Of a stretch of DNA of 64,000 nt, positions 38,101 through 48,399 are shown in pieces. Below the pieces are notes generated by a model. The model had not been told where the DNA came from and did not search any database. It worked only from the letters and a program-made list of their open reading frames with translations. The first letter of the stretch is position 1; the number at the start of each line of letters is the position of its first letter. Source of the stretch: Coix lacryma-jobi var. lacryma-jobi (Eukaryota > Streptophyta > Magnoliopsida > Poales > Poaceae); contig CM019822.1 of assembly GCA_009763385.1 (NCBI GenBank), positions 28,018,842 to 28,082,841 on the forward strand. The letters are read 5' to 3'. A program made the position numbers and the translations under genes.

Positions 38101-39450
38101 GGAGGATGGGGTTACGCCGGGCAAACGGAGGCGGGGAAGGTGAAATTGGAGGGTGGGAAAGCCTCACAAGCTCACGGCGGAACTTTCGGGCTAGCTGGTG
38201 GAGAGGCGGAGTGTCTGGAGTAGACCGGCCACGGTGGCGGAGGTGGAGTGAGGAGCTCGGGGCTCCGGCGGCTTATATAGCCGCGGCTATGGGACGGTAG
38301 AGAGCTCGAGGTCACGCGGGTAAGGTTTGCGGGGGCGTGCGCACTCGATTGCGCTCTGGCGGATAAGCTGGCGCGCAGCCGGGGCTCGGGCGCAAGCTCG
38401 GCCGGCGATGGCCACGCGGCGGCGGCGGCTGGGCACTGTAGGGGACGGGAAAGAAGGTCAGCGCTCGCGTGCGGGCGCGGAGGGAACAGGGGAACAGCGG
38501 TGGCAGGTTGGTGGCGCGTGGGGAGCAGCCAGGCACGCGGCACGCGCAGCGCCGGAGGCTCGGCCACGGCCGGGGCCCCCTCTGCACTGCGCCGGCTAGA
38601 GGTAGGGGACGAACAGTGCTAGGCCTTAGGGTTTGACTTTTGGCTGATCTCTGTATTTTGCAAAAATCTCCCAAAATTTGAACTGTGCGACAAAAACTCA
38701 AAATACCAAAGTTGTTCAGAAAAAAGAGATCTACAACTTTGTAAATAAGAACATTTTCAAATTCCAAATAGTTTTTGAACTATAATCAAAAACAGAAAAG
38801 GGAATATTTTTCAAATTTGATTCAAATCCAAATTACTTTGGATTTCAAACTGAAACTTGAAAATCTTTATATATGAAAGTTGTTCCATTTGTCAAAACCT
38901 ACAACTTTGCTAATATACACTTTATCTGAAACTCAATAGTTTTTGAATAACTTTTTAAAACTGAAAAGGAGACAAAAACTGGAATTTGAACGAATTTGAA
39001 ATTACTTCAAATTTTATATAGAAACATGGAAATCTGTAAATACCAAAGTTGTTCCTCTAGGTCAGATTCACAACTTTGCTTTTTGAACCAACTCAAAATT
39101 TTGAATTTTGAAAAAGTTATCAAAAGGGGAATAAATCCAAGATTTGGGAATTTAGGGTTTTTGCAAAAAGGAAGAATCAAATCAAATCTGATTTTTGAAC
39201 TTTGATCAAAGCAACCAACATCAGGGCACTAAACTTGAACAAGAATTTCATAGAACTAGGCACAGAGGTGAAATTACCATTTTGCCCTTATAGGAAGAAG
39301 TGGGCTAATAAGGGTTTTTGCAATAGAGGTACATCACATAAAATGATACACTAAGCAAATGCATACACATGAAATCCTGATCAAGATGATTAATGATGCT
39401 AATGATGATATGTCAAGTTAATTACATGCTTAAACACCAGAGGTGTTTCA
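35103..39450 (-). repeat. Array E LTR 4 (5'-most)
   Basis: 4,348 bp. Carries nine substitutions clustered at 36815-36845 and one at 38080; every one is an A/C exchange relative to the other copies. Confidence 0.92.
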
Positions 39451-39455
39451 ATCAC

Positions 39456-41890
39456 GACGCTCAACGGTAATGCCCAAAAAATGATGCAAAGGCCCCATAT
39501 CTGTCATAGAGAACTCCTGACGAAGAGCGGAAATAATCTTCTGAAGAAGGTGCTGGGACGAGGCAGTGAGCACAATGTCATCAACATAAAGGAGTAAGAA
39601 AGCCATCTCAGAACCCCGATAGTAGATGAACAGTGATGTGTCAGACTTGGCCTCCACAAATCCGAGAGAAGTGATGTGAGAAGCGAAGCGACTGTGCCAA
39701 GCGCGGGGAGCCTGTTTCAATCCGTAGAGGGAGCGGTTCAGACGACAAACATGGTCAGGTTTGGAGCTATCAACAAACCCAGATGGCTGAGCACAATAAA
39801 CTGTCTCTGTCAGAGTACCGTGCAGAAAAGCATTCTTGACGTCGAGCTGATGAATCGGCCATGACCTGGAGAGAGCCAAACTGAGAATAACACGGATGGT
39901 TGCAGGCTTCACAACTGGACTGAAAGTCTCATCATAGTCGATTCCGGGACGCTGAGTGAAGCCACGCAACACCCAACGAGCTTTGTAGCGATCAAGAGTG
40001 CCATCTGACCGAAGTTTGTGACGGTAAACCCATTTGCCGGTGACAATATTTACTCTGGAGGCCGAGGGACCAACGTCCATGTGTTGTTGGTCTGGAGAGC
40101 ATCAAATTCAGATTCCATAGCAGCACGCCAATTCGGATCAGCGAGAGCGGACCGAAAAGTTGCTGGAAGTGGAGAAAGAGCCGTCATACTGAGGTTGAGA
40201 CGATCCACCGGTTGAACAAAACCGGATTTGCCACGGGTGCGCATGCCATGCGCATTAGTGACCGGGATGACGGCTTGCGGAGCAGTGTTGATGGTGCGGC
40301 CGAGGGAATGCTGGGCACCGCTGGCAACATCCTGCAAGGCAGGGGCGGCAGTACCAGAGGAAGGGCCAGGGACGCTGCTGGCAGCAACCTGGGACGTGAC
40401 GTCCTCAGGGGCAGCAACGCCCAGCTCAGTAGGCAGCAGTGGCAGGGGCGCCCTGCCTGGAGGAGCAGCAGGGAGCGATCCACCAGCAAGTGGTGGCATG
40501 GGGTGGCTTGCTGCTGGTACAGACACATCTCCTGGAGATAGAGAACCTGCATGAACAGCACTAGTCCCAGCAGGTAGAGTGGAACAATCATCATCGCTCA
40601 AAAAAATAAGGGTGTTAGGATCCAAAGGGGTGGTGGACATGGCGGAAAAAGGAAAAAATGACTCATCAAACACGACGTGTCGAGAGATGATAAGTCGATT
40701 TGAATGGAGATCGAGACACCTATACCCTTTGTGATCCACGGAGTAGCCCAGAAAAACGCACAATGAAGAGCGAGGAGATAATTTATGTGGTGCTGTAGGG
40801 GACAGGTTAGGATAACAGGCACAACCAAAGACGCGAAGATGATCATATGTGGGGTGTGTGCCATGGAGAGCAAAGAAAGGAGTGTGGCTAGAAAGTGTTT
40901 TAGTAGGGTGACGGTTGAGGAGGTAAGTGGCGGTATGCAAAGTGTCAGCCCAGTAAATGGGAGGTAGACTAGCCTAAAAAAGAAGGGAACGCACAATATT
41001 ATTGATAGTGCGAAGGATACGCTCGGCGCGACCATTCTGTTGAGAGGTGTAAGGGCACGACAACCGGAGGATGGTGCCGTGAGTGAGAAGAAATGTGCGA
41101 GCCGAGGAGTTGTCAAATTCCCGTCCATTATCACACTGAACAGCTTTGACGGAGGCGCCAAACTGAGTGCGAGCGTAAGCGAAAATTTTTGACAAAGTGT
41201 CAAACGTCTCGGATTTTAGGCGAAGAGGGAAGTCCAAGCATAGTGCGTACAATCATCGAGAATAACAAGATAGTATTGTAACCCGAAACACTAACAATAG
41301 GAGATGTCCAAAGATCACAATGAAGTAAATCAAATGGGTTCGACACACGGCTGTTTGACATGCTAAAAGGGAGGCGTACATGACGACCGAGCTGGCAAGC
41401 ATGACATATATGGTCTGAGGTTCGGTTGTTACAAGAAATAGCTTTTGAGCGGACTAGCTTGGATAGAGCATCATGGCCAATATGACCGAGGCGACGATGC
41501 CAAAGAGTGGTGGATGATGCAGTAGCGGTGAATGCAGTGGTGCCGTTGGCTGGTGGAAAGAACGGATAGAGGTCGCCCGTACTATTGCACCTGGCGATCA
41601 CGCTCCGTGTTTGTAGATCCTTCACAGAAAGACCGAAAGGATCAAACTCGATTGAACAGTTGTTATCAGTGGTAAAGCGACGAACGGAGATCGAATTCTT
41701 AATAATGTTAGGAGCGACTAAAACATTATAAAGAAAAAGAGACCGTTGTGGCGTGATAAAAGAGGAGGACCCAATAGAACAGGGAGTTGGGCACCATTGC
41801 CAACGATAATAGATGAAGGATTACAAGAAGAGGGAGGGTGGGAGGAGTGGAGTATACCAACACTGTTTGCCATGTGAGAGCTGGCGGCGG
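39456..41890 (-). pseudogene. Copia A protease, integrase and reverse transcriptase
   Basis: Reads on the minus strand from the protease remainder through the integrase zinc finger (WHRRLGHIG, HICHACQLGRH), the integrase core (CDNGREF, QQNGRAER), the C-terminal block HTATYLLNRHPTK, a Pro/Ala-rich linker, and RT (KARWVLRGFTQRPG, LDVKNAFLHG, and YVDD at 39589-39578). It is dead: single-base frameshifts near 41283, 41228 and 40060 and an in-frame TAG (plus-strand CTA 40974-40976). Array E interrupts it after GITVERRD. Confidence 0.88.
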
Positions 41891-41997
41891 TGAAAGCCCT
41901 AGTTTGGTTTTGGTTAATTGATGAAACCTATTTTGGTCTAATCCTTTTATGAAGCATGTGTGTAGCTAATAGAAAAGGATTATGACCAAGCCATTGG

Positions 41998-44900
41998 TGT
42001 GACACCCCAATTTTAAGAACAAAATTGGAGCACAATATATGTATGCCAGGATCAATTTTCATACATATATCCACATCATAGTAAATATCAAAACAATGCT
42101 TTATTAATATATCGAACATTATTACAAAAATGACCCTCGGGTCCAAAAGAAAAGTACAGACTCTCAGTCTAACTCTAATGTAGATCGCGGAAACTGGACG
42201 CCATCTCCACAGGAAGGTCGACCGGGGGCTGCGCCATCCTAGTGCAAGTCGTCTGGGTCGTATCCACCGTCTTCGGGGTACTCCTGCTCTGCGTCGTAGA
42301 CTCTAACGTCTGGGTGGGGTAGCAGGGGGTTCAAAGAGGAAGGGTGAGTACATCGAAATGTACTCCGCAAGTGTGGGAAATATATGCTTATGAGGCTTAT
42401 AACGAAGGTAGGCTGACTTTGTTTGACTCAAGCGCCTAAAGCAACACTTCCTATTAAATCCTATTAAACCTATGCACCTATTTACTAGGTTATAACCACA
42501 GTCTCCAACCGAAAAGTAACAACACTCGGAGTCGCACCGAGCAAACCACACTCGGAGTCGCACCGAGCAACCAACACTTGGAGTCACACCAAGTACCCGC
42601 ACTTGGAGTCGCACCAAGTACCCACACCTGAAGTCCATCAGGCAAACCACACCTGAAGTCCATCAGATGACCCGAACCAGGCCGTTACAAGGAGTCCTAT
42701 GTGTATTAGTTCCATACGTCACGACATAGAGAGCTACCTTCCGTAATAACACCAGGTCTGCGCCCGAGCCTGGGAGTCACTCCCGTACCAAGCAGTAACC
42801 CGCGTAGAAGAAGCCTCTGTACCCATGTCATATGAGACTAATAACCACATAAGGCTTCTCTAACGAACTAGAACAAACCCATCAACTAATCTCGAAGAAG
42901 TCCAAGCCCGCTCGTGACCGTGAGCACGACTGATATATCAGTTTTACACTCTGCAGAGGTTGCACATCGTTACCCATGAGTCGTGCAGTTCCCGTCACGC
43001 TAAACACTGCCGAGGTGCATAGCGGGTTGCACTGCAAGGCCTTTACAAAGCCCCCTCCAAGTCCGTTCCACACGTACCTCTAAGGTTTCACCCCGTACAA
43101 AGGTCTACGACCCCCAGGGCCCCTTCGTGAGCCACTAAAACAAACCCCGTGTGGACCCTCAACTTAGAGGTAACTAATTAATTGGCCAGGTCCAGCCCAT
43201 CCAGATCTCATGGTTGCGCTGTCAAGCCGGGTTACATGCTCTGAGAACCGGGTCCTAGGGATCCAGGCAGGATATGTCTAGCACGAGCCCCGAACCAAAA
43301 ACCAAAAGCAGCTGCCGAGTCCCACGGCACAAAACCACCAATACGGGTCCATCCTGCCGGATTTTACCTAATAACCATGTTACTACAAAATTACCATGTC
43401 CACATACGTTTCATATTTCATTAATCAAGATTATAGACATTTTAACTCCCATCCCAACCATGACTGCAGGGCTAAGCAAGACACCTACCCGAACATCCCA
43501 AAACAGGCGACAAGGATAATATAAACAAATTCTAGTAAACCCTAACATGGGATTCAAATTAATGACAAGCATGCATCTACAAGATCTAACTACTCTAGTA
43601 CCAAAAGTAAAATAAAGTAGGTGCAAGATGTTCAAGGACACTTGCCTTCGGACTGGGTCGAATCAACGGAGGCGAAGGCTGGATTCTGGGGTTCCGCGTA
43701 GATCGCGCTCGCTGGATCAAACATCAAACATGGCCCAAACAAGACAAATAAATAACAGTACATCAACATTAGTAAAACAGAACGTAAACTGATCTACTGC
43801 ATAGAGCTCGATGAGACGAATCTAACGCGACTTGAACGGGTCAAATCGGAGTTAAAACGCAAAAGTTATAAGCGTTTGAAGTTGGATGGCATTTCTGTAA
43901 ATAGTTTGAACTTGTTTTGTGATTTAAAATAAATCAAAAACTGAAAAAGACAGTCGGCTGGATTGGGCTTCAATTCGACAAAACACCAAGGGCTAGATAG
44001 GAAGATTTCTGCAGACTCAACCCACTGTTCGAGTGGACGGAGGGTTTATTTCGCGAAAGATCAGGGGCTCTTTTGCAAACAGGCCGGAACGTGCTGCAGC
44101 TGCTGGCGTGGCGGACACGTGGCGCCGTGCCACTGGCCGGGGCGTGCCACATCAGCGGGGAGAGAGTGCCGTGGCGCGGGGATCGTGCCTCGTTTTGACG
44201 AAAACAGAGGGTCCTAGATGTAACTTTCGAGAGACACAACGCACAGTGCACAAGGAGTGCGGGTTGGTTTCCGGAAAAGGCAGGGGCTCTTTAACAAAAG
44301 GGCACCGGCGAAGGGGTATCGGCCTTTCTCGGCCGTTGATCTGGTGATGGGTGGCTGTGATTAGATCGGGGCGGACGGCTGTGAGGTGGACTGCGCCTCG
44401 ATTTCGGGAAAGGTGAGGGGCTTATACGCAAGTTTTTCAAGACTCAGTGCACAGTGCCTTGTGGAGCACAGGTTTGTTTCAAGGAAACTCGGGGTTCTTT
44501 TGCAAAACGTGCGGCGCGTGGCAGAGGTGTCAGCGTGGTGCTGCGTGGCTGCTGACGCGGCGCTGCGTGGCGACAGGTGGAGTACGGGGATTGGCTGGGT
44601 GTACCACGTGACCCGTGGTCCAGCTGATGTGGCGATCTGAACCTAGTCCACGGCGCCAGTGTAACCGGTGCATACCGGTTCGCGGTGAGTTCTAATCTAG
44701 GCCGTAGATCTAAGATCGGACGGTGCAGATGAAATCGGGGAAAGGGAGGCGGCGCCAGCTGGGCTTGGCACGGCGGCGGGGAAGGCCAGCGCGGTGGCGC
44801 CATGCCCGTGCTCGCGGCATCGCTCGGAATACGACCTAGGGCTAGTAGAGATGGCAGGGAGGGTTGGGATCGAGAGCGGAGCTCACCCTGGGTACGATGG

Positions 44901-46008
44901 TGGGGCGCTTGATGTTGATCGAAGGCCGGAGGGGAAGTCCGCGGCGGAATCCCTGCTGTTGCTCCGGCGAGGTCAGAGAAGAGGCGTTCCCGGGTGTCGA
45001 CTCCGCAGAAGGTGGCCTCTCCGAGCGCGGTGTGGCCTCGCGAGGTCGAGGGAGAGCAGGTGGTGGGTGGTGGCGGCCTCGACGGGCGATACCGAGCTTC
45101 GCTCCGAGCTTGTCAATGGCGGTGGCGGCTGCGGCGTGGGTGAGAAAGAAAAGGGAGCGGGGAGGCGAGGGCGCTTTGTAGGGAGGGGGAGAGAGAGGCG
45201 GCTCGCGGTCGTTCGCAACGACTCCCCGAAGAATCGGAGGGGATGAGGGCGAGGGAGCCGCGGGGCGTTCGGCGCGGGGATCTCGCGGGGAGGTTGGGGA
45301 CGGGGCTGACTGCTGGGGCCCGCGCGTCAGCGTCTGGGAGGGTGGATGTGGCGGCGGCTCAGTGCACGGCCGCGTGCGAGCTGGGTCGCGTGGTGCAGTT
45401 GGGCCAGGAGAAGAGGAAAAAGAAATGGGAGAGAAGGGAGTGGGCCGCGCGGCTCGGTTTGGGGAGAGCGGCCAAAAGGGGAGAGGGGAATGGGAGCAGG
45501 CCAGGAGAAGAGTGGTGTCGGGCTGAGTGGGGTGGGGAGGCCGTGGGCCAAGGGAGAGAGGAGGCCGGCGTGGTGGGCTGGCCGGAAGAAGAGAGGGGAG
45601 GGAGTTGGGCTGGATCAAAAGGTGAGGTTAGAGAGTTTGCCTTTTTCTTTTCCTTTTCTTTGCAAACTCTTTTCAAATTCTTTTATAAACTTCATTTGAA
45701 AACAGAGTTCAAATCCATTTGAAATCAAACTCATTTGTAAGACTTTTGAAAATGTTTCCCTAGATTTTCAAAATAAAAATTTGAGTTTGGTTTTGGAATG
45801 TTTTATAAATCTTTTATTGCTTTTTCTAAATAGAATAAATTTGATTCGCCCTATACGGGTTTAATAAATTCTTTTTCACCCAATAAAAATTATGCAACGG
45901 CATGAATGCGACAAACATCTGGCTAGAATTTTCCTCCATCTAGGATTTTGGTCATTTTCTTATTAAATTATAATTTATTTTAATTAATTAAAAATCCGGG
46001 GTGTTACA
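41998..46008. mobile_element. Solo LTR D, Gypsy-like, nested in C
   Basis: 4,011 bp starting TGTGACACCCC and ending GGGGTGTTACA, flanked by ATTGG (41993-41997, 46009-46013). One terminal repeat only, with no primer site or gag-pol, so it is read as a solo LTR. The termini and size fit Gypsy LTRs. A GC-rich segment (44.7-45.6 kb) gives long ORFs on both strands that look compositional. Confidence 0.8.
42525..42667. repeat. Six consecutive small hairpins with covarying stems in D
   Basis: Stem-loops of the form stem-AGTCGCA-stem: CTCGG/CCGAG twice (42525, 42551), CTTGG/CCAAG twice (42577, 42602), CCTGA/TCAGG (42627) and CCTGA/TCAGA (42652). The stem sequence changes between units on both sides so pairing is kept in five of six. 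Confidence 0.8.
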
Positions 46009-46635
46009 ATTGGTGGAGCTAGCAAGGTGGCAACCATGGAGGATGGTGACGGCCACAAGCACTCATGTGATCAAGTGCTCTACCATTGGTGAAATGAAGA
46101 AGAGAAAAGATGCCTTGCTCAAGTGGTAGATTATTTCTCTCTTTTGATCTTGAGTATAGGCAAGCCGGACTATCAAGAGGGATATAAATTAAGCTAGCTA
46201 GATGTGGTGAAAAGTGCTCATGACGTCTAACTTCTAGTGCCACGTTGAGCGATCTAACTTTGCGTTGTTACTAGGATCGAGTGGCGTGGTGAGAGCAAGT
46301 GAAAATCCTTTGAAAAATGTTTGTGAAAATGCTAACACACATGCACAAGATTGTATACACTTGGTGGTGTTGGCACATTTGCAAAGGAGAAGGTGTTGGA
46401 GTTGAATTGAATCAACTCGGAGAAGTTTCCGGAGAAGTCTTTGTTTGAAAAAAGAGAAGCGATGGATCTTAGATTGGAATTCTGTACTAATCCTTTGTGA
46501 TTTGGATCTTGTATTCATGTGGGATGTGTAGCCCTCTGAATAAGCTTTCCAAAATGTCCAAGATCATCGAAATCGGAGTTCGGAGCTAAGAGTTATGGTC
46601 GTTTTAGCGCGGAGGTCAGTTTTGGCCTAGAGGTA

Positions 46636-47095
46636 GTACCGACCCTGAGGCCGGTAGTACCGCCATAACCTCGGTACTACTGACCCCTCCGCGAGCAGAA
46701 CGCAAAACTCTCTGTTCGGGGGAGTTTTTGGCCTACCGGTAGTACCGCCATAACCTCGGTAGTACCGGGCTCGGTAGTACCGACCAGGGTGTCGGTAGTA
46801 CCGAGGTTCGAAGTGGTTTTTCAGGCTCTCTATGTAGATCTAGATTTGGCCTAGAGGTAGTACCGCCATAACCTCGGTAGTACCGACCCTACTACCGACC
46901 CTGAGGCCGGTAGTACCGACCTTACTACCGACCCTGAGGCCGGTAGTACCGACCCTACTACCGACCCCTCTGTAGACAGCGCACAAACTCTCTGTTCGGA
47001 GAAGTTTTGGCCTAGAGGTAGTACCGCCATAAGGCCGGTACTACCGACCCTCGGTACTACCGACCTATGGAGTCGGTACTACCGACCGTGGCGCA
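46636..47095. repeat. CGGTAGTACCG minisatellite in solo LTR C
   Basis: Many copies of the near-palindrome CGGTAGTACCG or CGGTACTACCG, separated by GACC, CCATAACCT or CTGAGG spacers. A second small cluster lies at about 47818-47892. Confidence 0.85.
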
Positions 47096-47991
47096 GTTGA
47101 CCTGTTTAAGTAGCCGCTCGGCCAGCTCCCAACGGTCACCTCTCCCATTCTTTGCGCCCAAACTCAAGAAAGAGAGCTCCCAAGTGTTGACTAACCTCCT
47201 CTCTCTCCCCCTTTGATTCTAGAGTGAATCTCTTGCAAGCTTTGAGCTAGGGAAGTGAGATTAGAGAGTGAGAAGCATCGATCTACGTCTTGAGCACTTG
47301 GATCCAACATCTCTCCAGCTTGATTTGTGTTCTTTACTCTTGAGTTCTTGGAACTCTAGCCGGTTAGGTGTTCTTCGGTCGTTGCCCGTGATTGACTCAT
47401 TTGTGAGGGCACTCCGAAGTGTTTGTATTACCCTCTGATTCTTAGTGAAGAAACTCAACTAGCCTTTGTGGTTGCTTGAGTGAGGCAAGGAGGTGAAAGA
47501 GACTCCGACCTTCGTGGTCACCTCAACAACGGGGACGTAGGCGCTTCTTAGTGAAGTGGCCGAACCTCGGATTAAATCCTGTGTCTCGTGTGCTTGTTGA
47601 TTTTGCATCCTTGGATATTTTGTTTGCACTCGTGTTCTTCGCGTTCTTCCTCCCTCCTCTCTCGTTCTTAGGTGTGGAAAGGCTCGATCTACTCTTTGGG
47701 GAGGAGCCACTTCTTGGATAAGGTATAAACTTCATCTACATCTTCTAGGGAAATATTGGTATGTGCTAGATCCACTTTTGCATCTTCTCTATCTCGATCT
47801 TGTAGCAGTTTTTAGGTTGTCGGTAGTACCGACCTGTAGAGCCGGTAGTACCGACCTCGGTAGTACCGGCCCCTATAGTCGGTAGTACCGACTATGCAAT
47901 CTGATACTCGTTTTGAGCTTTGAGTTTCAGGTTTCTAGATTTTTGAATTGGCTATTCACCCCCCCTCTAGCCATTCGGACCTTTCAGGCGG

Positions 47992-48399
47992 AATCAACGT
48001 ACCACTCGGCGGAGGAGGATGGCGGTGGCGTCAGGGTCATAGCGCTAAAGTTGTTGATCAGCGGTCCCTACTCCCAAGAGCCACTCGCCATCGGCGTCCA
48101 AGGCTGTTGCGGCTAAGGAGCAGCAGTGAAGACGGACGTCGGGGGTGCACCACCGTATGTGCTGCTGCCACCATGAGCGCCCCCATAGGCAAAGCCTGGA
48201 GGGACACCGTGATGGCCTTGTGGCGGCATGTAGTAGGATGGTTGCGGCATCGCAGCGAACGCCACTGGTGGCTCGAACGTCGGACGCGAGCTGGAGCCGT
48301 AGGGATGTGGCCACAGCTGAACAGTGCCTGTCCAAGGGTTGGGGATGGGGGCAAGCGGCGGAGGCGCGACGCCGGAACAAGGACCAAGAAGGGGGAGAT
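47992..48399 (-). pseudogene. Copia A gag C-terminus and protease start
   Basis: Minus-strand frame with PIPNPWTGTVQLWP, a Pro/Gly/Tyr-rich stretch, and then SSSAEWYVDSA, the first half of the aspartic-protease site. Two in-frame TAG codons (plus-strand CTA at 48113-48115 and 48068-48070) interrupt it. The frame continues across solo LTR C at 41890 with the remainder of the protease motif (ASSHM). Confidence 0.8.

Larger units (their letters stand above)
18430..39450 (-). mobile_element. Array E: four-LTR tandem of a non-autonomous Gypsy-like element
   Basis: 21,021 bp arranged LTR-int-LTR-int-LTR-int-LTR and bounded by one 5-bp target duplication, ATCAC (18425-18429, 39451-39455). Unit periods are 5,557, 5,558 and 5,558 bp. 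Ends on the minus strand are TGAAACACC...CTGCCACA. Each interior has a tRNA-Met-type primer site (TGGTATCGGAGC) 3 bp after one LTR and a purine tract (AGGGGGGAAGAC) just before the next, fixing minus orientation. The interior is only about 1.2 kb with no gag or pol. The purine-tract region (CGGGACGAGATTTCTTTAG) resembles the 3' end of Tekay/Del-type Gypsy elements (inference). It lies inside the RT of Copia A. Confidence 0.93.
41891..47986 (+). mobile_element. Solo LTR C, SIRE-like Copia, interrupted by D
   Basis: Ends TGAAAGCCCTAG and GGACCTTTCA are flanked by the duplication GGCGG (41886-41890, 47987-47991) inside the protease codons of Copia A. After removing D the LTR is about 2.08 kb. 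Segments such as AAATCCTTTGAAAAATGTTTG and the end CCCCCTCTAGCCATT match the LTR of element B, so C is a relative. No second LTR or interior, hence a solo LTR. Confidence 0.88.

Noticed and set aside
18430..39450. Array E as a satellite or CRISPR-like repeat
   Set aside because: Units have LTR ends, a primer-binding site, a purine tract and a target duplication, so it is a retroelement tandem. The unit size and lack of spacers exclude CRISPR.
44842..45618. 258-aa minus-strand and 159-aa plus-strand ORFs in solo LTR D
   Set aside because: Both strands are open because of GC-rich composition; Pro/Ser- and Gly/Arg-biased with no motif.
41998..46008. Element D as a DNA transposon because its ends are inverted (TGTGACACCCC / GGGGTGTTACA)
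   Set aside because: Short inverted ends plus a 5-bp duplication also fit an LTR; length, lack of transposase and similarity to Gypsy LTR ends favour a solo LTR.
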